Shown: piece by piece, positions 33,039 to 42,617 of the stretch
Position numbering within the stretch: position 1 is the first letter of the stretch
Layout: every line of letters starts with the position of its first letter
Assembly: GCA_024278765.1 (NCBI GenBank)
Contig: JAJRSM010000026.1
Coordinates: 1 to 44,090 of the forward strand
Length of the DNA: 44,090 bases
Origin: Deltaproteobacteria bacterium
GTDB lineage: Bacteria; Desulfobacterota; GWC2-55-46; DRQE01
Reading direction: 5' to 3'
Translations under genes and position numbers: made by a program
The notes under the pieces: model-generated
Database searches by the model: none
The model's input: only the letters and a program-made list of their open reading frames with translations
What the model was told of the DNA's origin: nothing

Positions 33039-34088
33039 TTAGTCTTTTTCAGTAAGTTCTTCAACGCTGATGCCGTGCGTTAAGAGCCATCTGGAGAACT
33101 CGCTCTTAGTAGCGGTTCTGCGTAGTTGTATGCTTCGACGTTTTTTTAAGAGCATTGGGATATTTATTATAACAGCAAGGTATACTTTTATAAGAATTAA
33201 AAAAAGCTCTGATTTGCTGGTTTTCTCTGCGATGCGTGAGCTGGCCCCTTTGCCTGATCTGATGGCGGTCAGTTGTTTTAAGTAGCGCCTGAGTGTATAA
33301 AACGGAGAGCGGAGAATACAAGATAGCGGAAAGTTTTTAATTAGAACGTAAGCCCTGTTGCGTTCTATGTAAAAGGCCTTAAAGGTCGAGTATCCTCCGC
33401 TTGTAGCTGAATAGCTATGATAACAGATTGCTGCGGGCACATTTGCGGCGTCCCAGCCAAGTAGTCTTGCCCGAAGTCCAAGATCGGTATCTTCGCAGTA
33501 CGCAAAGAAATCCTCGTCAAAGAGTCCTACCTCGTCTAGCATTTCTTTGCGATAGAGTGCGGCGCAGGCACTAGGCAGAAGTATTTTAGAAAGTTTGTCG
33601 TATTGTGCTTTGTCTTGTTCAAGTCTTCCTCTTCCTCTGGCAAGACCGTCCGGGTAAAGCAAGAGCCCACCTGCTGAGTCTATGATGGTCTTATCGGCAA
33701 GAGAGAGTATCTTTGTGCCCCACATCCCAATTTTTGGATCTGCATCGACGACGACGGTCATTAAAGCCGAAAGGAAGTCTTTATCAAGGACTGTGTCGTT
33801 GTTGAGTGTTAGGATAAACTGGCCGTTCGCGGCTATGATGCCTTGATTGTTGGCCTTTGCAAAGCCAGTATTTATAGGGTTTTTAATTAGGCGTAACTTT
33901 GGATATTTTTTTTCGATAAATTTTACCGAGCCGTCGGTAGAGCCGTTATCAACGATGATGACCTCAAAGCTGGTCTGCAGCAGGTCTACGCTTGGGTGGC
34001 TCTGCGCAAAGATAGACTGCAGGCAGGAGCGAAGCAGAGCCTTACCGTTCCAGTTGGCGATTATAATAGAAAATAGAGGTCGAGACAA
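33039..34088 (-). CDS. GT2-family glycosyltransferase (rhamnosyltransferase-like)
   Basis: The 349-residue protein has the GT-A fold of GT2 enzymes: FSIIIANWNGKALLRSCLQS, VDNGSTDGSVKFIEKKYP, the NNDT metal-binding variant in LTLNNDTVLD, and EDTDLGLRARLLGW as the catalytic-base region. The pattern resembles WbbL-type rhamnosyltransferases. The C-terminal 90 residues include a hydrophobic basic stretch that likely binds the membrane. Donor and linkage cannot be told. It lies 37 bp upstream of manC. Confidence 0.88.
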   Translation of the reverse strand: MSRPLFSIIIANWNGKALLRSCLQSIFAQSHPSVDLLQTSFEVIIVDNGSTDGSVKFIEKKYPKLRLIKNPINTGFAKANNQGIIAANGQFILTLNNDTVLDKDFLSALMTVVVDADPKIGMWGTKILSLADKTIIDSAGGLLLYPDGLARGRGRLEQDKAQYDKLSKILLPSACAALYRKEMLDEVGLFDEDFFAYCEDTDLGLRARLLGWDAANVPAAICYHSYSATSGGYSTFKAFYIERNRAYVLIKNFPLSCILRSPFYTLRRYLKQLTAIRSGKGASSRIAEKTSKSELFLILIKVYLAVIINIPMLLKKRRSIQLRRTATKSEFSRWLLTHGISVEELTEKD

Positions 34089-34112
34089 AGTAGAGTCCTT
34101 TTGTTTGTTTGG

Positions 34113-35246
34113 TTAAATAATACTTAGTAGTGCTTGCTCCAGATCAGCACCGATTTTATCCCAGCCGTATTTTTCAATAACTTTCTTTCTGGCCTCAGCA
34201 CCCATACGAAGGCGCATTGCAGGGTCCTTATGCAAGAAGAAGATCTTCTCTTTTAGGTCTTGTAAATCTCCGGCCTTAACGATTAGACCGTCAAAGGTAT
34301 CTTTTACAATTGACGAAGGCCCCGGCAGATCAGAGACGATAACGGGCTTGCCTGAGGCCATTGCCTCTAGGACCACCAAGGGGAATGCCTCTGAATGTGT
34401 CGATGGCAGGACGAGAAAGTCTGCAAGATTGTAATGGGCTGGCAAGGCTTCGTGGGCAGACTGAGGACCTGCGAAGATGACCTTTGTCTGAAGGTTTTTT
34501 TCTTCTACGAGTTGCCTGCACTCCGCCTCGGCGTAGCCTCCGCCAACAACGAGTAGAGCGAGAGAGTCATCATTTAAGTCCGCCATAGCGTTGACTATAA
34601 GGTCTAATCTTTTGAAGGGTTGAATGTTGCCGACAAAGAGGGCGACGGTTTTGTTTTTAAGGCCGTATTTTTCTATAAGGACTTTATCTTTTTTAGCTGG
34701 GGTGAAGCTCTCAGTATCGACGCCGTTTGGCATCTCAATGACTTTGTTCCAGTCTATAAGCGTAGCGGCCTTGGAGCTCTTGAGGTGAGCCGTTGTAAGT
34801 GCCCCTACAAGGCTTGCTCCGCGTAGTATGGTCTTCATAAAGGCTTTTTCATATGTAGCGATGATAGGTTTTTTTAAAAGCGTATCTCCGAAAACATCCA
34901 TGTGATAGGTTATCATGTATTTCGGGCCTTTAAGAGAGGCGAGGTAAACATACTCGGCACCGCCATAAAAAGGGTAGTGAAGATGTACAACGTCAAAGTT
35001 TTTTAGGCGAGAAAATAGCCCCGGGACCATTCCTCCGTCTCCGAGCCCTATCGTTGGCTTGAGTCTGACGACCCGAAGCCCCATTACTTCATTTTTTTCC
35101 TCGCCATAGTCAAAGCCGGTTTTGCTTAGCGTAAAGACGGTGACCTCATGTCCTAGGCCTTTAAGTTGCAAGGAGTTATGAAGGCAGACATGTCCCATTC
35201 CACCGTGATGAGGAGGAAAGATGGCTATGACCTCTGCTATCTTCAT
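34113..35246 (-). CDS. GT4-family glycosyltransferase
   Basis: This GT-B glycosyltransferase has FPPHHGGMGHVCLHNSLQLK at the N-terminus, VVHLHYPFYGGAEYVYL, the nucleotide-binding region VALFVGNIQPFKRLDLIVNA, and the E-x7-E motif in PSTHSEAFPLVVLEAMASGK. The longest frame starts at 35270 inside the upstream gene; AGAGGG just before ATG 35246 supports the shorter 377-residue product. GT4 enzymes usually retain configuration and use GDP- or UDP-sugars. Its exact donor is unknown. Confidence 0.88.
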   Translation of the reverse strand: MKIAEVIAIFPPHHGGMGHVCLHNSLQLKGLGHEVTVFTLSKTGFDYGEEKNEVMGLRVVRLKPTIGLGDGGMVPGLFSRLKNFDVVHLHYPFYGGAEYVYLASLKGPKYMITYHMDVFGDTLLKKPIIATYEKAFMKTILRGASLVGALTTAHLKSSKAATLIDWNKVIEMPNGVDTESFTPAKKDKVLIEKYGLKNKTVALFVGNIQPFKRLDLIVNAMADLNDDSLALLVVGGGYAEAECRQLVEEKNLQTKVIFAGPQSAHEALPAHYNLADFLVLPSTHSEAFPLVVLEAMASGKPVIVSDLPGPSSIVKDTFDGLIVKAGDLQDLKEKIFFLHKDPAMRLRMGAEARKKVIEKYGWDKIGADLEQALLSII

Positions 35247-35259
35247 GGCTGCCCTCTTT

Positions 35260-36195
35260 TCATATATCATACTCCGTAGCGCCGCCGAAACGACTATGGA
35301 TGATTTTTTTAATATTACCGGGGGTAAACATTTTTAAATCTGCAAGGCGTACACGCCCTTTGTTTAGGGTAATATATTTTGTTAAGGATAAAAGAATCGA
35401 CAATGTAATTGTAATAAGATTGCTGGATCTTGAAACTTTTTTATTTTTAATCAGGTGATTGCAATATGCGTATACTCTATTGGCAGGGGCCCACCTGTAG
35501 TGTTTTATCACAACTTTTAGTATTTCACTATGCATTAGAAATGCATATTTCTCGGCCGTTGTCTTTGCTTCTCCGTGTAGCCTGTATGTTGAAAGGACTT
35601 GTTTGAGGTGGCTGAAACTTTCTACCTTTGCAAGCCTAATCCAGAGGTCGTAGTCCATTGTGTAGACAAGAGAAAGGTCAAGAGCTTCTGATTTTTTCCA
35701 AGCCGATGCCCTGAAAAATGTAGAAGGTTGGCAGATAAAATCAACGACGGCTAGTCTTTTGTAATCAAAAGCTTCTGTTGGATATTTTCCGATGATCTTG
35801 CCTGTAGTGTTTATGTAGTTAGCATCACCGTAGACTACGCTGATATCAGGATGTGAATTAAAGAAATCAACTACCTTGGATATAGCACTAGGCAGATAGG
35901 TGTCGTCTGAATTCAGCCACGCAAAAATCTCACCAGATGCCATGGCGAAACCCGTGTTGATGGCATCGGATTGACCTTTATCCTTCTTAGATGTCCAGCG
36001 TAGATCTTTTCCATAGCTTTTAAGAACCTCCAGTGTTGAGTCGGTCGAGCCGCCGTCCAAAATAATGTGCTCAATATTTGGATAGTCCTGCGCCCTTATG
36101 CTATCAATGGTCTCACGGATGAAGACCCCTTGATTATAAGAAGGGGTTATAATCGAGACAAGCGGTTTTTTTATTTTTTTATTTTTCTTAATCAT
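35260..36195 (-). CDS. GT2-family glycosyltransferase
   Basis: The 311-residue protein opens with VSIITPSYNQGVFIRETIDS and IEHIILDGGSTDSTLEVLKS, and carries WLNSDDTYL (DxD-type motif) and MDYDLWIRLAKV (acceptor/catalytic base region). These are typical of WcaA-like GT2 enzymes. The basic C-terminal region after about residue 240 has amphipathic helices that probably associate with the membrane. Spacing of 13 bp to the next gene supports one transcript. Confidence 0.88.
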   Translation of the reverse strand: MIKKNKKIKKPLVSIITPSYNQGVFIRETIDSIRAQDYPNIEHIILDGGSTDSTLEVLKSYGKDLRWTSKKDKGQSDAINTGFAMASGEIFAWLNSDDTYLPSAISKVVDFFNSHPDISVVYGDANYINTTGKIIGKYPTEAFDYKRLAVVDFICQPSTFFRASAWKKSEALDLSLVYTMDYDLWIRLAKVESFSHLKQVLSTYRLHGEAKTTAEKYAFLMHSEILKVVIKHYRWAPANRVYAYCNHLIKNKKVSRSSNLITITLSILLSLTKYITLNKGRVRLADLKMFTPGNIKKIIHSRFGGATEYDI

Positions 36196-36226
36196 TTAAT
36201 TAAGCCTGATAATGCTGTGCTGAATT

Positions 36227-37180
36227 TTATTTTGTAAGTCTCCACTCAAGGGTTTTTTCAACGCCTTCTTTTAAATCGACTTGGGGTTTCCAGTTGAGAA
36301 GTTTTTTTGCTTTATCAACGACCAGACAACTTTGTTTGATATCGCCGAGGCGTGCTTGACCAGTTAAGGGTGTGGCAAGCGCGTTGTCAGTATCTGGGTG
36401 AGCATCTTTTATTGCAATGTATACGACATTGAATAAGTCCATGGTGTGCGTGGGAGTGCCGGTGCCGATGTTGCAGGCCTCTAGGTTGCCGCTGGTAAGG
36501 GCCGCCAGATTTGCTTGCGCAATGTCACCGACGTAACAGTAATCACGCAGCATTCCTTTTGGTTCTTCGTCAAAGTGGTTTATGGTGCAGCTCTTACCAG
36601 AGATAAGTCTATCCATGAAGATCGCGACTACACCGGCCTCACCGTGAGGGATTTGGCGTGGCCCGTAGACATTGGCGTACCTGAGTACGGTATATTCAAT
36701 GCCGTACTGGTGGTTATAGTATTTGAGGTATTTCTCGGCGACCTCTTTAGCGATGGCGTAGGGGGAGAGTGGTATTGGCGAGTACGCCTCACTTGTCGGA
36801 TACTCCGTGGCCTCGCCGTAGATCGCACCGCCCGATGAGATAAAGATGACCTTGCCTTTTCCTGCGGTCTTGACTGCCTCCATGATATTGAGAAAGCCAT
36901 TTATATTTACATCGGCGTCAAAGAGAGGGTCTTCTACCGAGGCGGGTACGGATATCTGAGCAGCGTGATGATTAATGACATCAGGAGAGTGGGTGGCGAT
37001 AATATCGCGGATATTAGAAGAGCGAATATCACATTCGATAAATTTTGCTTTTGGATTTATGTTTTCAACCTTGCCTGAGGAGAGGTTGTCAACAACGACA
37101 ACCTCGTGGCCTGCATCAATATAGGCGTCAACGACATTTGAACCGATAAAGCCTGCGCCGCCTGTTACGAGTATTTTCAT
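36227..37180 (-). CDS. NAD-dependent epimerase/dehydratase (GalE-like UDP-sugar epimerase)
   Basis: This short-chain dehydrogenase-type sugar epimerase has the Rossmann motif MKILVTGGAGFIGSNVVDAY, VVVVDNLSSG, the conserved DVINHHAAQISV, SSGGAIYGE, and the catalytic Tyr141/Lys145 in SPYAIAKEVAEKY, and NVYGPRQ. The 317-residue length fits the compact GalE/WbpP group. The product sugar (galactose, GalNAc or uronate epimer) cannot be fixed. It sits mid-operon between glycosyltransferases. Confidence 0.9.
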   Translation of the reverse strand: MKILVTGGAGFIGSNVVDAYIDAGHEVVVVDNLSSGKVENINPKAKFIECDIRSSNIRDIIATHSPDVINHHAAQISVPASVEDPLFDADVNINGFLNIMEAVKTAGKGKVIFISSGGAIYGEATEYPTSEAYSPIPLSPYAIAKEVAEKYLKYYNHQYGIEYTVLRYANVYGPRQIPHGEAGVVAIFMDRLISGKSCTINHFDEEPKGMLRDYCYVGDIAQANLAALTSGNLEACNIGTGTPTHTMDLFNVVYIAIKDAHPDTDNALATPLTGQARLGDIKQSCLVVDKAKKLLNWKPQVDLKEGVEKTLEWRLTK

Positions 37181-37203
37181 CTTAGCTCCTTTTATTTCAG
37201 TTG

Positions 37204-38157
37204 TTAGTGATTGCTTTTAATGAGTTTTGCTTTACCGACCAAAGAAAAAATTAGCCTGACCGCTATAGAGGCCAGCGACGTTGGAAGCAGCGTTATAAAG
37301 TAAAGGCCCCATGCCGATGCCGACCATGGCCGTAACCCTAAAACACTCTGTGCGAAGCCGCGTGCAGCCCTAGATTGGCCCGAGCGAATAAGTTCAATAG
37401 CGTTATTGAAAAAACGTATTGAATCGCGCTTGCTCTTAAACTCTGATAAAAAAGGATGCACCCTGAGTAAATCCTCAAAGACGCAATCTTCCTCTGCCAC
37501 AACGGCGGGCAGCTGCTGAGCACCACCTGAGTGTATGCGTTTTTTAACCAATAAAGATCTTTCGTAAGATATTCTAAATTTTGCTCCTATACGCATAAGG
37601 AGTTCGTAGTCGTCCCAGCCCTTTAGGGTCCCGTCAAAGGATCCGATTTTATCAAGGCAAGATCTTCTGATCATCATAACGCTCGAGGAGTTTATAGGGT
37701 TTATGTAGAGGTTTTTAATGACCTCGTCTTGGTCGGTGTCATCAAAGCCCGTAAAGACCGTGGTCTCCACGCCGGCTGGATCTATAAAAAGCATGCCTGA
37801 GCAAACGACCCCTGCGCCTGAGTCTTGCTTAAGTCTTTTGGCCTGTAAACTTAGCTTGTCATCTCGCCATATATCGTCTTGATCGAGAAAGGCTATAAAC
37901 TCGCCTTTTGAATCCTTGATGCCTCGGTTTTTAGTCTTTGCAATGCCTAGATTTTTTTTATTCTTTAGTATTCGTATTCTTTTGTCGTGGCAGTATTTTT
38001 TAACTACATCTGTCGAGTTGTCGGTAGAGGCGTCGTCTATTATTAGCAGCTCCCAGTTTGTGTGCGACTGAGCCAGTACGCTCTCTATTGCTTCACTGAT
38101 GAAATGGCTGCCGTTATAGCAGGGGATGATCACTGTAATTAAGAAAGATTCAGTCAT
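37204..38157 (-). CDS. GT2-family glycosyltransferase with C-terminal hydrophobic tail
   Basis: The 317-residue protein contains ITVIIPCYNGSHFISEAIES, LIIDDASTDNSTDVVKKY, FIAFLDQDDIW (DxDD metal motif) and GWDDYELLMRIG (catalytic region). The last 50 residues (WGLYFITLLPTSLASIAVRL) form one membrane-associated segment. The start codon overlaps the stop of the upstream GT4 gene by 4 bp (ATGA), giving coupled translation. The sugar is unknown. Confidence 0.88.
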   Translation of the reverse strand: MTESFLITVIIPCYNGSHFISEAIESVLAQSHTNWELLIIDDASTDNSTDVVKKYCHDKRIRILKNKKNLGIAKTKNRGIKDSKGEFIAFLDQDDIWRDDKLSLQAKRLKQDSGAGVVCSGMLFIDPAGVETTVFTGFDDTDQDEVIKNLYINPINSSSVMMIRRSCLDKIGSFDGTLKGWDDYELLMRIGAKFRISYERSLLVKKRIHSGGAQQLPAVVAEEDCVFEDLLRVHPFLSEFKSKRDSIRFFNNAIELIRSGQSRAARGFAQSVLGLRPWSASAWGLYFITLLPTSLASIAVRLIFSLVGKAKLIKSNH

Positions 38158-39290
38158 GGCGATGCTCGGGTTTTTTGTTTAAGTGTCGATAAAATAAAAC
38201 TCTCAAGCTGACGAGTGGAATCCGCCCAGCTAAAGTTATCTGTTATGTGTTTGCGTCCGGCATCTGCTATTTCTTTACGAAGGGCTTCATTGCCTACTAG
38301 CTTTAAGATGCCAGCTGCCAGCTCTTCGCTGGATCGGGGCTCACAGACAATCGCGGTCTTATCTTCGATTGTATAATCCGGGACGGCCCCGACGCGCGTT
38401 AAGACTACGGCGCAGCCGCATGCCATTGCCTCCATCGGAGGCATGCCAAAGCCTTCTAGAATGCTCGGGAATAAGAAAATATCGCATGAGTTGTAAAGGT
38501 GCCTGAGTCTCTCGCGTGTTGGTCTTAGGTGAAACTCAGCATCAGCAGGAATGTCCGAACCTTTTTCAGGGCCGAAGATTACAAGTTTTATATGCGGGGT
38601 TTTTTCTTGTGCAATTTTAAATGCCTTAAAGCCGTCGGCCATGCCTTTCCATTCGATGTCTCTATAAGACAGGAGTATCCTTAGGTTGCCGTCGCCGTCA
38701 AGTCGTGATCTGTTCTGGTCTTCTATGAAAAACTGATCAAGATCAGGGGCGTGGGGTATTAAGATATCTACCGGCACTTTGAGCTTGTCTTCTAATATCT
38801 CTCTTAGCCAACTGGAGTTTATAATATTTTTAAGGCCAAGACGGAAAGATGCGTTAACTTTTTCTTCTGGGCCACCCCAGACCTCGTAGTGTTGGATTAG
38901 ATAAAACTTTTCACCTTTATCTTTCTGGTAGTCAGCTACCAGGTAGGCCGTCTCCCACCAGGTGGCAATGACGGCGTCGCCTTCGGGAATGTTTTTTTCA
39001 GCAAGCGTTGGGACTTTGATGAGTTTACCCCGGTAGTCAAACCAGTCCAGAGGTTCTGTTGTATTTATTTTTTTAGCCATCATACGGCCACGCCTGAGCA
39101 TAAGGCCCGGGTTATACCAACTGGCCCCGTTGCTCATTGGTATGGTCGGGTAGACGACTGTTACCTCGTGCCCCAGATCGATTAAATGATTTGAAAACTC
39201 CAGTACGGCCTTTACTCCGCCCGAGAGATCAACGTCTGGGACTATGAAGGTGATCTTTAGCTTTTTCAGATCTACTCTATTATAAGACAT
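38154..39290 (-). CDS. GT4-family glycosyltransferase
   Basis: The 378-residue GT-B enzyme has ITFIVPDVDLSGGVKAVLEF, YLIQHYEVWGG in the N-terminal half, LRILLSYRDIEWKGMADGFK as the interdomain/nucleotide region, and FPSILEGFGMPPMEAMACGC as the donor-binding E-x7-E motif. The pattern resembles rhamnan-synthesis (WsaF-type) enzymes. Its start overlaps the methyltransferase stop by 19 bp. The donor is not determinable. Confidence 0.87.
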   Translation of the reverse strand: MSYNRVDLKKLKITFIVPDVDLSGGVKAVLEFSNHLIDLGHEVTVVYPTIPMSNGASWYNPGLMLRRGRMMAKKINTTEPLDWFDYRGKLIKVPTLAEKNIPEGDAVIATWWETAYLVADYQKDKGEKFYLIQHYEVWGGPEEKVNASFRLGLKNIINSSWLREILEDKLKVPVDILIPHAPDLDQFFIEDQNRSRLDGDGNLRILLSYRDIEWKGMADGFKAFKIAQEKTPHIKLVIFGPEKGSDIPADAEFHLRPTRERLRHLYNSCDIFLFPSILEGFGMPPMEAMACGCAVVLTRVGAVPDYTIEDKTAIVCEPRSSEELAAGILKLVGNEALRKEIADAGRKHITDNFSWADSTRQLESFILSTLKQKTRASP

Positions 39291-40057
39291 GCCAAGCTGC
39301 TTCCTTCTATATGTTGTATGTTTTTAAAGGCTAGGTTATTTAAGTATAACTCGTTTAGAGCCCTAGTTACTCCTTCCCAGACGTGGTAGTCGTGCCATAG
39401 TATTATGCCTTTTTTGTTTCGTAGTAATTTTAAGGCCATCTCCGAGTCGTTAAGTAAGTACTCATATGAGTGAGAGGCATCAACAAAGACCATATCGATT
39501 GAGTTGTTTAATTGCTTAAAGTTAAAAGTTGCGGTGTCTCCATAGAGCTGGGTTATTTTCTTTTCTGCTTCAGTGTCAAGAAAAAGAGTGCCCGAGCGGT
39601 CTTTGCTAATAAATTGCCTGTCCAGAGGGGCAAGCGGTAGAGGTGTTTTTTCCATCTCGGTCTTTGGTAGATCCAGAGTCCAGATCTTTGTATTAGTAGA
39701 AGAGTTAGAAGCCATGTTTAGTGTGGTTCGTCCGTCAAAGGTCCCAAGTTCTAATATCTTTGAAGGCTTTCGTAGTTTTATAAATGTATTTATAACTGTT
39801 AACTCGAAAGCAGATACATTTCCGTCTATTCCGACAGGCACTAGTATTTCAATAGATATATCTTTAGTCTCTTGATCGGAAACTAAATCTGAGAAACTGA
39901 TTACAGGTATTTCGGCCTTGGAATAACCAAAATGAGAAGATATATGATCTAGAAAGAGACGGTTCTTGGTGAAAAGAAAGCCAAATGAAAAGAGATACAG
40001 GCAAGACAGTGCCGCATGACAATATATAAAAATAAAATATGTTATTTTCTTCGACAT
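39272..40057 (-). CDS. Membrane-anchored SAM-dependent methyltransferase (methyltransferase-24-like)
   Basis: The 261-residue protein starts with a hydrophobic segment (KKITYFIFIYCHAALSCLYL, to about residue 29), a likely single membrane anchor. A class I methyltransferase fold follows with motif I ILELGTFDGRTTLNMA, motif II KIWTLDLP, DMVFVDASHSYEYL and GIILWHDYHVWEGV. The FVDASH pattern is typical of macrocin/rhamnosyl O-methyltransferase-like enzymes that cap polysaccharides. Start spacing of 3 bp from the upstream radical SAM gene suggests coupling. Confidence 0.85.
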   Translation of the reverse strand: MSKKITYFIFIYCHAALSCLYLFSFGFLFTKNRLFLDHISSHFGYSKAEIPVISFSDLVSDQETKDISIEILVPVGIDGNVSAFELTVINTFIKLRKPSKILELGTFDGRTTLNMASNSSTNTKIWTLDLPKTEMEKTPLPLAPLDRQFISKDRSGTLFLDTEAEKKITQLYGDTATFNFKQLNNSIDMVFVDASHSYEYLLNDSEMALKLLRNKKGIILWHDYHVWEGVTRALNELYLNNLAFKNIQHIEGSSLACLIIE

Positions 40058-40060
40058 AGC

Positions 40061-41131
40061 CTAGTCCTTAATCAATAATTTAAGAGTAAAGAGCGGATGT
40101 TTAAAATAAAAGATCAGTGTCTGGTAGTGGCTTGACTCTATGCTCCAACCAGCACCCCATGAATTCAGGCAGCCACGACATTCTTTTACAGTCTTTCTGA
40201 CTTTTTTCATCTGCATGGATCTCCAAATGTCGGAAGGCGTGGCCTTGCGAACATTGCCTGCTGACTCATTGTAATAGTTCAGGCAAGGCACGATATCACC
40301 GTTTGCCTTTAAGACGCAGAAAGTATTCATCGCAAAGCAGGGAAACTTGATGGATTCGCCTTTAAGTTCTTTTACCCATAGCTCTTTTAAAGGAGAAGGA
40401 GACTGGGATTTTATGGCATCGTTAAGGTTGTTACTAAATGAGTGTTTTCCTATATTTCCATAAAAGCTGGACTCGTTATACCAGGCTTCAGTAAGCTCTA
40501 TATTTAATCCTTCGGTATAACTCCTAACTGCATCTACTGATTTAAGAGTCAGGTCTGATATTACAATGCCAACCGAGATTGTAAGTTTGCCTGCAGAGCT
40601 ATTTCTTATCTCCACAAGTTCACGCAGTAGCTTATCTGCTTTATTGAAGTTACCTTTTATGCCACGAATCTTATCGTGGTCCTCACCTATTCCGTCCAGA
40701 GAGATCCCAATGTAGAGTTCAATGCCGGCATCAAGTGCCGTGCGTGCGACCTTCAAGACTCTGGCAGGTAAAAGTGCGTTGGTGCTAATCTGTATTATCG
40801 CATCTGGCACTGCACGGTGAATACTTAATATGACATCATCAAGGTCTCCTCTGGTCGTCGGCTCACCTCCTGAGACCTGTATGTACTTTGTCTCGGAGAA
40901 GAGAGGGTCTCGAAGTGTCTTTTCTATCTCGGCCGGAGTTAGAGGGGGTACGAGATTATCTGTCTTCCATATGTTGCAGTGAGTGCATCTGGAGTTACAT
41001 TTCTCGGTAACCACAAAGACAAGCCACTTAGGTTTAAGCGGGATTTGGGCGTAAAGGAGAGCCATGTTTCTAGTTCCGATCAAGGAACTTTTTAATCCGC
41101 TAAATAGTTTTTTCAAAATGGTAGAACTCAT
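40061..41131 (-). CDS. Radical SAM protein with SPASM-like C-terminal cysteines
   Basis: The 356-residue protein binds a 4Fe-4S cluster through VVTEKCNSRCTHCNIWK (Cys45, Cys49, Cys52) and has the SAM-contact IQVSGGEPTTRGDL. The C-terminal half carries CFAMNTFCVLKANGDIVPCL and ECRGCLN, the cysteine arrangement of a SPASM/twitch domain that binds auxiliary clusters. SPASM enzymes modify peptides, sugars or other substrates. Here it sits between the flippase and methyltransferase genes of a glycan operon, so a sugar- or glycopeptide-modifying role is possible (inference). GGAGCAAAA precedes the ATG. Confidence 0.88.
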   Translation of the reverse strand: MSSTILKKLFSGLKSSLIGTRNMALLYAQIPLKPKWLVFVVTEKCNSRCTHCNIWKTDNLVPPLTPAEIEKTLRDPLFSETKYIQVSGGEPTTRGDLDDVILSIHRAVPDAIIQISTNALLPARVLKVARTALDAGIELYIGISLDGIGEDHDKIRGIKGNFNKADKLLRELVEIRNSSAGKLTISVGIVISDLTLKSVDAVRSYTEGLNIELTEAWYNESSFYGNIGKHSFSNNLNDAIKSQSPSPLKELWVKELKGESIKFPCFAMNTFCVLKANGDIVPCLNYYNESAGNVRKATPSDIWRSMQMKKVRKTVKECRGCLNSWGAGWSIESSHYQTLIFYFKHPLFTLKLLIKD

Positions 41132-41155
41132 TTTTGCTCCGTCATTAGCTTATAA

Positions 41156-42616
41156 TTATTTTGTACTCAGTGTCATTTTAAAGAGTGCAATGTCATCTTT
41201 ATCTATCCCTTTGCAGACTACAAGGATCGTAAAATAAATTACTACGGCCAACGGCGTTAGAATAAGCATATGCAGGCCGTAGAAGATAACTATAAAGATA
41301 CCCATTATTGTGGCTGAAATTATAATTTTACTTAGAAACCCTGTAAGTTTTGTTACTGAGATAGAGTAATTTATCTTTGTGCTCCATGCTATACAGAGGG
41401 CAAGTGATATAAATTCAGTTAGGACTGTAGCTATGCTGGCACCCACCAGGCTGTATTTAGGAATTAAAATGAGGTTGAAGATGATATTAAAGACCATGCA
41501 AGTAGCGGTTATCTTTGTTGCCAGGCCTTGTTTATTCAGGCAGTTAAAAAGATTGCCGTAGGTTATGCTCATATAGACCAAGAGCGCAGACCAGACGAGG
41601 ATCTGTAGCGGTAGTACGGAGTTGTTATATTCCGCGCCGAATACCAGCAGTATTAGTCTGGGTGCCAGCAGTGTAGTGCCAACGGCTAATGGTACGCCAA
41701 GGATACTCAGGTACTTAAAGGATTTTTCGTGAGAGCCTTTTAGGGATTCCGGATCTTTTTTGTGAAACACTGACATCACTGGATAGAGTGCGTTAATAAG
41801 GGTCTGGGGTATAAAAAGAAGAACTATAATCATACGGTAGGCAGCATTATACCAACCGACGACCGTGTCTCCTTTCATGTAGGATAGCATTATGGAGTCT
41901 ATCCAGTAAAAGATCATTACGAAGAAGAGTCCTAAACCAAAGGGCAGGGCTTTTTTTATGGTGGTTTGCCAAAAAGATATATCCAGCCTGAATATTTTAA
42001 GCCTGGACCAATCCTGGCGGACCTTTTTGAATTTGGTGATGAGAACCAATAGGCTGTAGATAAGACTAGTTAGAGCGGCTATTAGGTAGAGCGTGGCAAA
42101 GACTGTAATATCAAGGCCAGCCTTAATGGCGAGCACTGCACCTACGAGCATTATTGTGCTACTTAAAATTTGACCGGCAGCTTGGAACCCCATGCGTTCA
42201 TGTGCCTGAAAGATAGAGTAGATCATATTGGCAAATGATGAGACAAGGACTGATAGAGTTATTATATAGACGACGATAACGGTCTTGGCCGGGTAATCCA
42301 TTATGTTTATAACAACTGCGATAAGTGCAAAGGTCAAGGCTGCTAGGATAATTTTTATAGCGGTTAGATTTGCCAGATATTTAGCTGCAAGTGTCCTGTT
42401 GCGTGCGACCTCGCGCACAGTAAGGGGGTGAAAGCCGATATCTGTCAGAACGACAAAGATGGCCGTCAGGGCAAGGGCAAAGGATAGCACACCAAAACCC
42501 TCGGCACCGAGATACCTAGCTGTATATATAAAATAGAAAAACCCCAGACCATAGCCGATTAATTGAGCAATCGTCATAAAGACTACGTTTCTGGCTATCC
42601 GCTTAACGGTTGTCAT
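41156..42616 (-). CDS. Wzx-like oligosaccharide flippase
   Basis: The 486-residue protein has about 12-14 membrane helices across its length and the N-terminal NVVFMTIAQLIGYGLGFFYF typical of the Wzx/MATE-like polysaccharide exporters, with YIYTARYLGAEGFGVLSFAL-type sequence (here YFIYTARYLGAEGFG). It would flip undecaprenyl-linked repeats across the inner membrane. No Wzy polymerase or initiating sugar-phosphate transferase is in the window; these may lie beyond the IS30 end or elsewhere. It follows the dehydrogenase gene with 1 bp between stop and start. Confidence 0.92.
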   Translation of the reverse strand: MTTVKRIARNVVFMTIAQLIGYGLGFFYFIYTARYLGAEGFGVLSFALALTAIFVVLTDIGFHPLTVREVARNRTLAAKYLANLTAIKIILAALTFALIAVVINIMDYPAKTVIVVYIITLSVLVSSFANMIYSIFQAHERMGFQAAGQILSSTIMLVGAVLAIKAGLDITVFATLYLIAALTSLIYSLLVLITKFKKVRQDWSRLKIFRLDISFWQTTIKKALPFGLGLFFVMIFYWIDSIMLSYMKGDTVVGWYNAAYRMIIVLLFIPQTLINALYPVMSVFHKKDPESLKGSHEKSFKYLSILGVPLAVGTTLLAPRLILLVFGAEYNNSVLPLQILVWSALLVYMSITYGNLFNCLNKQGLATKITATCMVFNIIFNLILIPKYSLVGASIATVLTEFISLALCIAWSTKINYSISVTKLTGFLSKIIISATIMGIFIVIFYGLHMLILTPLAVVIYFTILVVCKGIDKDDIALFKMTLSTK

Positions 42617-42617
42617 T

